This document shows, in pieces, positions 15,011 through 22,392 of a stretch of DNA of 26,942 nt; position 1 is the stretch's first letter, and each line of letters begins with the position of its first letter. The translations under genes and the position numbers were made by a program. Source of the stretch: JACQHC01 sp035559715 (lineage in GTDB: Bacteria > Gemmatimonadota > Gemmatimonadetes > Gemmatimonadales > GWC2-71-9); assembly GCA_035559715.1 (NCBI GenBank), contig DATMAW010000086.1:1-26942 (forward strand), given 5' to 3'. The notes beneath the pieces were generated by a model. That model saw only the letters and a program-made list of their open reading frames with translations, had not been told where the DNA came from and made no database searches.

Positions 15011-15529
15011 ATGCTCCTTTTGAAGTTGCTCCAGCAACTCGTCCGCGCCCTCAACTCCGAGGGCACTCCGGGGCAGGTGGCCGCCGGATTCGCACTTGGC
15101 GCCTCGCTCGGACTTACGCCGCTCGCCAACCTGCACAATCTGGTGATCTTCGCGGTCATCACGCTGGCGAACGTGTCGTTCCCCGGCGCGATGCTCGGGT
15201 GGGCTGCGTGCGTGCCGCTGGGCTTTGCGCTCGATCCCGTGTTCGACGCGATCGGCCGCCGGCTGTTGCTCGAGACGCCGGCCCTCACGCCGCTGTGGAT
15301 CGCTGTGTACAACACGCCGGTCCTCTCGCTCGCGAACCTCAACAATTCGGTTGTGCTGGGCAGTGTCCTGGTGTGGGTGGTCGCGGCGTTCCCGCTGTTC
15401 TTGGTGGTTCGACTGGGCGTCGCCAGGTACCGGGTTCACGTCTACGAGCGCCTGGCTCGAACGCGGATCTTCAAGGCCGTGGCGGCGTCCAAGCTCTACA
15501 ACATCTATCGGTTGTTCCAGCCCGAGTAG
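15011..15529 (+). CDS. TIGR03546 family membrane protein
   Basis: A 172-residue inner-membrane protein with three to four hydrophobic segments. The N-terminal part (EGTPGQVAAGFALGASLGL) is like that of DUF2062-type proteins. The conserved NLHNLVIF and YNTPVLSLANLNN fit the TIGR03546 family. Its function is unknown, but the family is typically encoded next to TIGR03545, which is what is seen here: the next gene begins 2 bases after this stop. No Shine-Dalgarno is visible before the ATG. The family call rests on recognition of this neighbour relationship and the motifs. Confidence 0.82.
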   Translation: MLLLKLLQQLVRALNSEGTPGQVAAGFALGASLGLTPLANLHNLVIFAVITLANVSFPGAMLGWAACVPLGFALDPVFDAIGRRLLLETPALTPLWIAVYNTPVLSLANLNNSVVLGSVLVWVVAAFPLFLVVRLGVARYRVHVYERLARTRIFKAVAASKLYNIYRLFQPE

Positions 15530-15531
15530 CG

Positions 15532-17376
15532 ATGCGCATCGTTCGATGGAAGGCCGTGGGTCCGCTGGCGGTGTTCGGGGGGCTGTTTGCTCTGGGCTGG
15601 TGGCTGCTGGCCGATCAAGCCACCGAACGTGCCGTCGAGTACGTCGGCGCCGAAATCGTAGGCGCCCGCGTCGACGTTGCGTCGGCCGACCTGCGGCTGG
15701 GCGAGGGCGCGGTACGGCTGTCGGGGCTCGCCGTGACGAATCCCAATGAACCGATGCGCAACCTGTTCGAAGCGGAAGCGGTCGTCGCCAAGGTGCAGAC
15801 GCTGCCGCTGCTCGAGAAGAAGATCATTGTTGACACCGTCGCGATTCGCGGCGTCCGGTTCGGGACCCCGAGGCGAGAGTCTGGCGCCCTGGCGCGGCGC
15901 AGCCCCACGAGCGGGCGTCTGGTTCGGGAGATCTCGGCCTGGGCGGGGAGCGTTCGGATCCCGTCGCTCAGCGTCTCCGGCCTCACCAGCGTGGTGGACG
16001 TTTCGGTCATCAGGCCGGAGAGTCTGGCGACGATTCGCCTGGCTCAATCGCTCGTGTCCCGAGGGGATTCGCTGGAAGCCGGCTGGCGAGCCGAGCTGGC
16101 CGCGCTCGATCCCCGCCCCAGGCTCGACTCGGCGCGCCAGCTCGTAGCGCGGCTGCGGGAGGCGGATCCTGCGCGGCTTGGTCTTGCGGGCGTGCGGGCG
16201 CTCGCGGAATCGGGGCGAACGGAATTGGCGGCGCTGGATGCGCTGAGCCGCCGCGTGGATGGGCTGGACGACCAATTTAAGGCGGACCTTGGCGACCTGA
16301 GACGTGCGGTGCAGGGCCTCGCCGATGCCCGCGCCGCGGACTATCGGCGCGCGCTTGGGATGCTCAAGCTCCCGTCGCTCGACTCGCCGGATCTCTCACC
16401 CGCGCTGTTCGGCGACATGGTACTGGCCAGGATCCAACCCATTCTCTACTGGCTGCGGCTGGCGGAGCAGTACCTGCCTCCGGGGCTGGACCCCCGACGC
16501 CGCGTCGGGCCCAATCGAGCCAGAGCATCGGGGCTGACCGTGACGTTTCCGCGTGAGGCCGCCCTGCCGGCGTTTCTGCTCGCCTACGCCGCGATCGAAC
16601 TCGAGCTGGACGGAGCGGCGACCTCGGGGCCATCAGCCGCGGCGGGTCGCTACGCCGCCACGCTCACGGGGCTCACCACGGAGCCCGCGCTGTACGGCCG
16701 CCCGCTCACGCTCACGGCGCAGCGCCTTGGTGGAACCGCCGGCCCGCGCGACGTTCGGCTAGCCGCGGTGCTCAATCACGTCGCTCAGCCGATCCGGGAC
16801 TCCATCCACCTGACACTGTCCGGGCTCAACTTCGCTCCCGCCCTGGTGCCCGCGCTCGGCGCGAGAGTGGGTCTCGAGGATGTCGTCATGCAGCTTGGGC
16901 TCACGCGCGTCGGAGACGATCTCGGTGCGCGCGTGATGTGGCGCACGGATCGCGCGACGTGGACACGAGAGGGGAGCGAGCCCGACCCCGGCGCGGCGGT
17001 GGGAAGCCGAGCGTGGGCCGAAGGGATCCTGTGGCGCACCGTTTCGGGGCTGCGGTCGGTGGAGATCGAGGCCCGGCTATCGGGAACCATCCGGGCCCCG
17101 GGACTCGCCATTCGTTCGAACGTCGGTCAGGTCGTGGCGCAGGCGCTCCGGCGTGAGCTCGGCGCGCAGGTTGCGCAGGCCGAACAGCGAGTTCGCGCGG
17201 AGGTGGATCGAATGGTCAGCCGTGGGGCGGAAGACGCCCGGCAGCGCGTCGCCTCTCTGGAAGATCGGATCGGTAGTCAGATGGCCGTGCGGCGCCAGGA
17301 GGTGGCGGACGCACGGGCGGCGCTGGAAGCGGAGGTCAGGAACCTGACGCGACGGCTGCCGGTGAGGATTCCTTAG
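15532..17376 (+). CDS. TIGR03545 family protein (AsmA-like envelope protein)
   Basis: A 614-residue protein with one N-terminal membrane helix (PLAVFGGLFALGWWLLA, about 9-25) and a large presumably periplasmic part. Residues about 35-110 (EIVGARVDVASADLRLGEG, then LSGLAVTNP) resemble the start of AsmA/DUF748-type lipid-transport-like proteins. The middle has Arg/Leu-rich helical repeats (about 180-290). The C-terminal 80 residues are strongly coiled-coil (QVAQAEQRVRAEVDRM and similar). It starts 2 bases after the TIGR03546 stop, so the two are coupled and probably act together in the envelope; the role is unknown. The frame is open back to 14677, but that part overlaps the lipoprotein and TIGR03546 genes and is not coding. 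Confidence 0.82.
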   Translation: MRIVRWKAVGPLAVFGGLFALGWWLLADQATERAVEYVGAEIVGARVDVASADLRLGEGAVRLSGLAVTNPNEPMRNLFEAEAVVAKVQTLPLLEKKIIVDTVAIRGVRFGTPRRESGALARRSPTSGRLVREISAWAGSVRIPSLSVSGLTSVVDVSVIRPESLATIRLAQSLVSRGDSLEAGWRAELAALDPRPRLDSARQLVARLREADPARLGLAGVRALAESGRTELAALDALSRRVDGLDDQFKADLGDLRRAVQGLADARAADYRRALGMLKLPSLDSPDLSPALFGDMVLARIQPILYWLRLAEQYLPPGLDPRRRVGPNRARASGLTVTFPREAALPAFLLAYAAIELELDGAATSGPSAAAGRYAATLTGLTTEPALYGRPLTLTAQRLGGTAGPRDVRLAAVLNHVAQPIRDSIHLTLSGLNFAPALVPALGARVGLEDVVMQLGLTRVGDDLGARVMWRTDRATWTREGSEPDPGAAVGSRAWAEGILWRTVSGLRSVEIEARLSGTIRAPGLAIRSNVGQVVAQALRRELGAQVAQAEQRVRAEVDRMVSRGAEDARQRVASLEDRIGSQMAVRRQEVADARAALEAEVRNLTRRLPVRIP

Positions 17377-17486
17377 AACACAGGCGAAGTCGGGCGAAGG
17401 ACGGCCCCGGCGGGCGAGATGAGCCTCCGCTGGGAACCCCTGTACGGTCTGCTCGGGTCACATCGCCCGTCATGGTCCGCCATCAC

Positions 17487-18824
17487 CTATCGTTTGTCGA
17501 TCGGCACGTAATCCCGCTGGCCCGGCCCGACATATACCTGCCGCGGACGCGCGATTTTCTGCTCCGGATCGAGCAGCATCTCTTCCCACTGTGCGAGCCA
17601 GCCCGGCGTTCGCCCGATGGCGAACAGCACGGGGAACATCGTCACCGGGAAGCCCATCGCCTCGTAGATGATCCCGGAATAGAAGTCCACGTTGGGGTAG
17701 AGCTTGTGGGAGATGAAGTAGTCGTCTTCCAGCGCGATGCGCTCCAGCTCCAGCGCGATGTCGATGAGCGGGTTTTTCCCGGTGACCGCGAACACCTGCT
17801 CGGCGATCCGCTTGATGATCTTGGCGCGCGGATCGTAGTTCTTGTACACCCGGTGGCCGAAGCCCATCAGCAGGACTTCCTTGGCCTTCACGCGCTTGAT
17901 GTATTCAGGAATGCGCTTCACGTCCCCGATCTCTCGCAGCATGCGCAGCACCTGCTCGTTCGCCCCGCCGTGCAATGGGCCGTACAGCGCGGCGGCGGCT
18001 GCGGCCATGGCGCTGTAGGGGTCCACCTCGCTCGATCCCACGGCCCGCATGGCATTGGCGGAACAATTCTGCTCATGATCGGCGTGCAGGATGAACAGCA
18101 CGTCCAGGGCGCGCTCCAGCGTCGGGTTGGGTCGATACTTCGACTCGGTGGCCTTAAACAGCATGTTGAGGAAGTTGCCGCAGTACGACAGCTCGTCGTC
18201 CGGGTAGGCGTACGGCATCCCGATCGAGTGGCGATAGGCGAACGCCGCCACCGTGGGTGATTTCGCAATCAGACGGAAGATCTGGCGCTGCCGGATGGCG
18301 GCGTTCTTGATCTGGCCCGCCTCCGTGTAAAACGTGGACAGGGCGGCGATCGTGCTGATGAACACCCCCATGGGGTGTGCATCGTACCGGAACCCGTCCA
18401 TGAACTTCTTGACGTTCTCGTGCAGGAAGCGGTGGTGCGTGATGTTGTACGTCCACGCATCGAGATCGGCGCGCGATGGCAGCTCGCCGTGCAGTAACAG
18501 ATAGGCGGTCTCGAGGAAGGTGCTCTTCTCCGCCAACTGCTCGATTGGGTATCCCCGGTACCGTAGGATGCCCTTGTCGCCGTCGATGTAGGTAATGGCG
18601 CTCCGACAGGCGGCCGTATTCATGAACGCCGGGTCGTACGTCATCAACCCGAAGTCGTCCGGGCCGGTCTTGATCTGCCGGAGGTCCATGGCCCGAATGG
18701 TGCCGTTCTCGACGGCGACCTCGTAGGTCTTCCCCGTTCGATTGTCGGTGATGGTCAGTGTGGACTTGCCCACGGCGTGCTCGCTCTTCTCGATGCGGTT
18801 GTCGGTGGTCGTCGCGGTAGACAT
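17487..18824 (-). CDS. gltA: citrate synthase (type II)
   Basis: Condenses acetyl-CoA and oxaloacetate to citrate, the entry step of the TCA cycle, in the cytosol. The 445-residue product has the family length and all catalytic residues: His in ILHADHEQNCS, His in GPLHGGANE, and Asp in NVDFYSG, plus GFGHRVYKNYDPRA. The N-terminal LTITDNRTGKTYEV domain is typical of the allosteric, hexameric Gram-negative type. ATG 18824 is preferred over GTG 18833 because a GAGGG lies 10 bases before it and only 1 base before the GTG. A TATCTT -10 box is at 18874-18869. It converges on the TIGR03545 gene across 110 bases that hold a weak inverted repeat and nothing else I can name. Confidence 0.97.
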   Translation of the reverse strand: MSTATTTDNRIEKSEHAVGKSTLTITDNRTGKTYEVAVENGTIRAMDLRQIKTGPDDFGLMTYDPAFMNTAACRSAITYIDGDKGILRYRGYPIEQLAEKSTFLETAYLLLHGELPSRADLDAWTYNITHHRFLHENVKKFMDGFRYDAHPMGVFISTIAALSTFYTEAGQIKNAAIRQRQIFRLIAKSPTVAAFAYRHSIGMPYAYPDDELSYCGNFLNMLFKATESKYRPNPTLERALDVLFILHADHEQNCSANAMRAVGSSEVDPYSAMAAAAAALYGPLHGGANEQVLRMLREIGDVKRIPEYIKRVKAKEVLLMGFGHRVYKNYDPRAKIIKRIAEQVFAVTGKNPLIDIALELERIALEDDYFISHKLYPNVDFYSGIIYEAMGFPVTMFPVLFAIGRTPGWLAQWEEMLLDPEQKIARPRQVYVGPGQRDYVPIDKR

Positions 18825-18868
18825 GCTTGCCACGCCCTCGGACTAGCGTTCAGGAGGGGTGCCGCGGA

Positions 18869-18874
18869 AAGATA
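18869..18874 (-). promoter_or_regulatory. -10 box TATCTT upstream of gltA
   Basis: The minus-strand hexamer TATCTT lies 44 bases before the citrate synthase ATG, giving an ordinary leader that contains the weak ribosome binding site. No clear -35 is visible at 16-18 bases. Confidence 0.35.
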
Positions 18875-18967
18875 GTGCCGCCACCATGGCAAGGCGACGA
18901 AGCCAATGTGAGGCCAGAATGAAGAGGTCGGGGTCATACGGCCACTACCGCCGGGGTCGAGGCGCAG

Positions 18968-19714
18968 TCAGCCGTTGTCGGACGCATAGCGTTGTTGGAG
19001 ATGCACCGGTGGCGCCTTGGCCCGTAACCGCAGATTCAACATCTCCACGAATACCGAGAAGCCCATGGCGAAGTAGATGTAGCCCTTGGAAACGTGCTGG
19101 TCGAACCCTTCGGCCAACAGCGACACGCCGATCAAGAGGAGGAACGAAAGCGCCAGCATTTTCACGGTTGGATGCCGCTCGACGAACGCGCTGATCGGCT
19201 CCGCCGCGATCATCATCACAACGACGGCGGCAATCACCGCCGCCACCATGACGCCGATTTGCCGCGCCATTCCCACCGCCGTGATCACGGAATCGAGCGA
19301 GAACACGATGTCGAGCAGCATGATCTGGACGATCACGGCCGCGAACGACGCCTTCACCTTAGCGCTCGCGTGTCCTTCGGCGCCCTCGAGCTTGTCATGG
19401 ATCTCGTAGGTGGCCTTGGCCAGCAGGAACAAACCGCCGCCGATGAGGATAAGGTCGCGTCCCGAGATCTCCTGGCCGATCACGGTGAACAGCGGCGCCG
19501 TGAGGCGGATAATCCAAGCGAGAGAGAGCAGCAGCAGGACGCGGGTGATCATTGCTCCCAGGAGGCCCACACGGCGCGCCAGCCGCTGCTGGTGTTGCGG
19601 CAGCTTGCTGGCCAGAATGGAGATGAAGATGACGTTGTCGATGCCGAGGACGATTTCGAGGGTCGTGAGCGTGACGAGCGCCGCCCAGGTCTCGGGGTTG
19701 GTCAACCAATCCAT
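18968..19714 (-). CDS. TerC family integral membrane protein
   Basis: A 248-residue inner-membrane protein with about seven hydrophobic segments. Two internally related motifs mark the TerC family: TTLEIVLGIDNVIF (about 16-29) and LLDIVFSLDSVITA (about 132-145), whose acidic residues are thought to bind metal. Members include Alx/MntY-type manganese exporters and tellurite-resistance-associated TerC. With no other ter gene nearby, a manganese or calcium export role is more likely, but this is inference. ATG 19714 begins MDWLTNPETW as usual for the family; GGAG lies 10 bases upstream. I looked for a yybP-ykoY manganese riboswitch upstream and did not see its core. Confidence 0.9.
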   Translation of the reverse strand: MDWLTNPETWAALVTLTTLEIVLGIDNVIFISILASKLPQHQQRLARRVGLLGAMITRVLLLLSLAWIIRLTAPLFTVIGQEISGRDLILIGGGLFLLAKATYEIHDKLEGAEGHASAKVKASFAAVIVQIMLLDIVFSLDSVITAVGMARQIGVMVAAVIAAVVVMMIAAEPISAFVERHPTVKMLALSFLLLIGVSLLAEGFDQHVSKGYIYFAMGFSVFVEMLNLRLRAKAPPVHLQQRYASDNG

Positions 19715-19767
19715 GTGTCAGGGCTCCACGGCTGGTCCTGCGACCGTTGTGCGTGAAGGGTGATCTC

Positions 19768-19791
19768 CCCGCGATCAGCGGCGATCGCGGG
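19768..19791. promoter_or_regulatory. 9-base inverted repeat between terC-like and sialidase-like genes
   Basis: CCCGCGATC and GATCGCGGG are perfect complements separated by AGCGGC, in the 188-base divergent region. It could be an operator for either gene or a hairpin in the TerC leader. Confidence 0.4.
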
Positions 19792-19833
19792 CGCCCCGAA
19801 CCTACACCGGCGTGACGCCGGGGCAAAGCCGGC

Positions 19834-19862
19834 TTGGATGAGGGATGTCGGACGGATATCTT
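19834..19862 (+). promoter_or_regulatory. promoter of the sialidase-like gene
   Basis: TTGGAT (19834-19839) and TATCTT (19857-19862) are exactly 17 bases apart. The predicted RNA start near 19869 leaves a leader of about 34 bases with GGAG 6 bases before ATG 19903. This also rules out the upstream TTG at 19834 as a start codon. Confidence 0.6.
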
Positions 19863-19902
19863 CTGGGAACGCCAGGTCTGCCCCCCCTTGTTGGAGTTCT
19901 TG

Positions 19903-21156
19903 ATGAATCCTCCGAGTCGCGTGTCACCCATCCGCATGCTGTTGCCCGGCGGCCTGGTCCTCGTTGCCGGGTGCGCCATGCTGGACGCCGGATCGCCCGC
20001 GTTCACCCTCAGCCAGGTCGAGTTCGCCGCTCCAGCCGGGAGCGGGGAGCCCAACCTTTTCGCGACGACCGATGGTCGCGTGGTCATGAGCTGGTTGGAG
20101 AAGAGCGGAGACAAGCGACACGCCCTGCGCGTGGCGGTGCGGTCCGGGGGCGAGTGGGGAGAAGCGCAGACGGTCGCTGAGAGCGAGGCGTTGTTCGTCA
20201 ACTGGGCGGACTTTCCGTCCATTCTCGAGCTTCCGGATGGGTCCTGGGTGGTGCACTGGCTCGAGAAGACGGCCGCCAGCACGTACGCGTACCACGTGCG
20301 GGTTGCTGTGTCGAAGGACAAGGGGGCCACCTGGAGCAAGCCGGTGACGCCGCACCGGGATTCCTCACCCACGGAGCACGGGTTTGTGTCCATGGCGCCG
20401 TGGCGAGACGGCGTTGGGTTGATCTGGTTGGACGGGAGGGCCATGGGGGCCGAGGAAGCGGCTGACGGTGGATCGGGCCACGAGATGCCGCGCGGCGCCA
20501 TGACGATCCGATTCACCACGATCGGCCTCGACGGATCGTTGGGAGACGAGGTGCTGCTGGACGATCGGACGTGCGAGTGTTGCCAGACCGCGCTGACGAA
20601 AACCGCGAGCGGATTGGTGGCCGCCTATCGTGACCGGAGCGAGGCCGAAATCCGCAACATCGCCATCACGCGACTCGTGGACGGGCAGTGGACCGAGCCA
20701 CGACACGTTGCGGACGACAACTGGTACTACCCCGGCTGCCCGGTCAACGGGCCGTCGCTCTCGAGTGCGGGGGATACGGTTGCAATTGCGTGGTTTACCG
20801 CTCCGGAGCAGCAACCGAGGGTCTTCGCTGCGTTCTCAACGGACGGTGGCGCCTCCTGGAGCGCGCCGGTGCGGGTGGATGACGGCACCCCGCTCGGTCG
20901 CGTGGACATCGAGCTGCTGACCGACGGCTCCGCGCTGGTTTCGTGGCTCGAGACCACGGAGCGCGCCGAGGTGCGAGCGCGCCGCGTGCGGCGAGACGGG
21001 CGAGTGGACAGGTCGTGGCTCGTGGCCGAGACCAGCGACGCCCGCTCGAGCGGGTTCCCACGCATGGTGCGCGTAGGCGAGGAGATCGTGTTCTCGTGGA
21101 CCATCGTCGGAGAGACGGGGGGAGTCCGGGTCGCGACGGCGCGCGCGGGGAACTGA
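19903..21156 (+). CDS. sialidase-fold lipoprotein
   Basis: A 417-residue exported protein with lipobox VAGC (lipidated Cys24). It has sialidase/BNR-type repeats: Asp boxes SKDKGATW (about 137-144) and STDGGASW near residue 308. A cysteine-rich patch RTCECCQTA (Cys224, 226, 227) and, 50 residues on, YPGCPVNGPS (Cys279) recur in related proteins as I remember them and might form disulfides or bind metal. The label exo-sialidase comes from fold only: I do not see the complete arginine triad and would not claim glycosidase activity. ATG 19903 is supported by GGAG at 6 bases and by the promoter that overlaps the longer frame. It converges on the dipeptidase gene with a single base between stop codons. 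Confidence 0.8.
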   Translation: MNPPSRVSPIRMLLPGGLVLVAGCAMLDAGSPAFTLSQVEFAAPAGSGEPNLFATTDGRVVMSWLEKSGDKRHALRVAVRSGGEWGEAQTVAESEALFVNWADFPSILELPDGSWVVHWLEKTAASTYAYHVRVAVSKDKGATWSKPVTPHRDSSPTEHGFVSMAPWRDGVGLIWLDGRAMGAEEAADGGSGHEMPRGAMTIRFTTIGLDGSLGDEVLLDDRTCECCQTALTKTASGLVAAYRDRSEAEIRNIAITRLVDGQWTEPRHVADDNWYYPGCPVNGPSLSSAGDTVAIAWFTAPEQQPRVFAAFSTDGGASWSAPVRVDDGTPLGRVDIELLTDGSALVSWLETTERAEVRARRVRRDGRVDRSWLVAETSDARSSGFPRMVRVGEEIVFSWTIVGETGGVRVATARAGN

Positions 21157-21157
21157 T

Positions 21158-22300
21158 CTAGGCCTTCCACACCTCCCCGAACAGCCGCATCCAGTTGCCT
21201 CCGATGATCTTCTCGACGCGGGCCTCGGCGTGCCCGCGGGCGAGCAGCTTGTCCGCGATCATCTCCATGCGGCGCGGCGAATTCAGGTCCGTCACGAACA
21301 TGTAGTCCTCTTCCCGCGGGGCCGCGATGCCTCGCCGCTGGCGCTCTTCGACGAACCGCCGGTGTCGCTCGGCGTACTCCGGAGTCACGCGGTGCGGCGT
21401 GATCGAGAGATCGCTCCCGATCCCGACGTGGTCCTCCCCGCACACGTTCACCGCGTGCTCGATGTGCCGTAGCAGGTCCTCGGACGTCGGCTGCCCACGG
21501 GCGGTGAGGAACGGCATCATGTAGATGCCGATCACGCCGCCCTTGTTCGCCAGCGCGCGGAGGATGTCGTCGGGCTTGCTGCGCGGATGGTCGTACACGG
21601 CGCGACACCCCGAATGCGTGATCGCCACCGGCCTGGACGAAACCGCAATCCCGTCGGCCGTGGTCTGCACGCCGCAGTGCGCGAGGTCCACCAGCATTCC
21701 CAGTTCGTTCATTCGGGCCACGACGTCGCGGCCGTGGCGTGACAGGCCGGCGTTGGCGGGCTCGAGACATCCATCGCCCAGCAGATTGCGCTCGTTGTAC
21801 GTGAGCTGGACGATGCGAACGCCGAAGTTGTAAAACACCTCGAGGTTGGTGACGTCGCCCTCCAGCATGGTGGCGTTCTGAAAGCCGTAGACCAGACCCA
21901 ACCGCCCGCTGTCCTTGGCCCGCCGGATGTCGCTCACCGACTGCGCCTTCATCAGGACGTCCGGGTGGGCCGCAAGCTCCCGTTCCCAGTATCCCATTCG
22001 CTCAAACGTGTCGGCCAACGTGTTGCCGCTGACCGTCAGATTCACTGCCGTGATCCCGGACGACCTGGCGTTCGAGATCATTTCCTCGGTGAGCGGCGCT
22101 GCAGTGGCGTTGGGCGTGTTGAACGGCCCGGGGCTCGCGAGGCAGTCAATCACCATGGCGCGACCGTAGCGGTCCCACGCGGGCGGCCGGGCGGCTGGGC
22201 CGTCATGCAGGCGGCTGGGAATCAAGAACTGCGGTGTGAGGGCCGCGGCAGCGAGCGCCCTGGCGAATTCGCGTCGCGACAGCGTGAACTCGTCATCCAT
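21158..22300 (-). CDS. M19-like (renal-type) dipeptidase, divergent metal site
   Basis: A 380-residue TIM-barrel protein of the membrane dipeptidase family. A Tat-like signal (LSRREFARALAAAAL) starts at residue 7, so it is probably exported folded. The two later zinc-site histidines are clear in LVDLAHCG and AITHSG. However, the N-terminal HxD metal ligands expected near VIDCLASPG are missing, and the expected Glu region reads YGFQNATML. This pattern occurs, as I recall, in a subfamily with GFQN, so a different metal set or substrate is likely and dipeptidase activity should not be assumed. ATG 22300 is chosen because the twin-arginine signal follows directly and GGGGGG precedes it; the 20 residues added by an upstream start (22360) come from the heptad-repeat region. 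Confidence 0.82.
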   Translation of the reverse strand: MDDEFTLSRREFARALAAAALTPQFLIPSRLHDGPAARPPAWDRYGRAMVIDCLASPGPFNTPNATAAPLTEEMISNARSSGITAVNLTVSGNTLADTFERMGYWERELAAHPDVLMKAQSVSDIRRAKDSGRLGLVYGFQNATMLEGDVTNLEVFYNFGVRIVQLTYNERNLLGDGCLEPANAGLSRHGRDVVARMNELGMLVDLAHCGVQTTADGIAVSSRPVAITHSGCRAVYDHPRSKPDDILRALANKGGVIGIYMMPFLTARGQPTSEDLLRHIEHAVNVCGEDHVGIGSDLSITPHRVTPEYAERHRRFVEERQRRGIAAPREEDYMFVTDLNSPRRMEMIADKLLARGHAEARVEKIIGGNWMRLFGEVWKA

Positions 22301-22353
22301 ACGCCCCCCGCACCCGCGCCCTGCGTCGGAGCCTGAACCACGGCGGCTCATTC

Positions 22354-22381
22354 CCCTCACTCCTTACTCCTCACCCCTCAC
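22354..22381. repeat. heptanucleotide repeats, second locus
   Basis: Four contiguous 7-base units CCCTCAC, TCCTTAC, TCCTCAC, CCCTCAC, i.e. GTRAGGR on the minus strand, as at 14186-14246. Here all point one way. They lie 12 bases after the aldehyde dehydrogenase stop and before the dipeptidase start, again just downstream of a minus-strand gene. Confidence 0.8.
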
Positions 22382-22392
22382 GGCCTTGGTGA

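Noticed and set aside
14677..15531. Long open frame extending the TIGR03545 gene upstream to 899 residues
   Set aside because: It overlaps the antisense lipoprotein gene and all of TIGR03546 in another frame, and the extension is Arg-rich shadow sequence. The ATG at 15532 fits the family start.
17411..17471. Weak inverted repeat CGGGCGA...CATCGCCCG between TIGR03545 and gltA
   Set aside because: The loop is over 40 bases and there is no T-run, so it does not support a terminator call.
19780..19794. 15-base sequence GGCGATCGCGGGCGC also found at 26842-26856
   Set aside because: A 15-base match between GC-rich, palindrome-containing sequences is expected about once in a window this size; flanks do not match.
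20727..21770. 347-residue minus-strand open frame spanning the convergent ends of the sialidase-like and dipeptidase genes
   Set aside because: It covers the ends of two well-supported genes in a frame without any recognisable motif.
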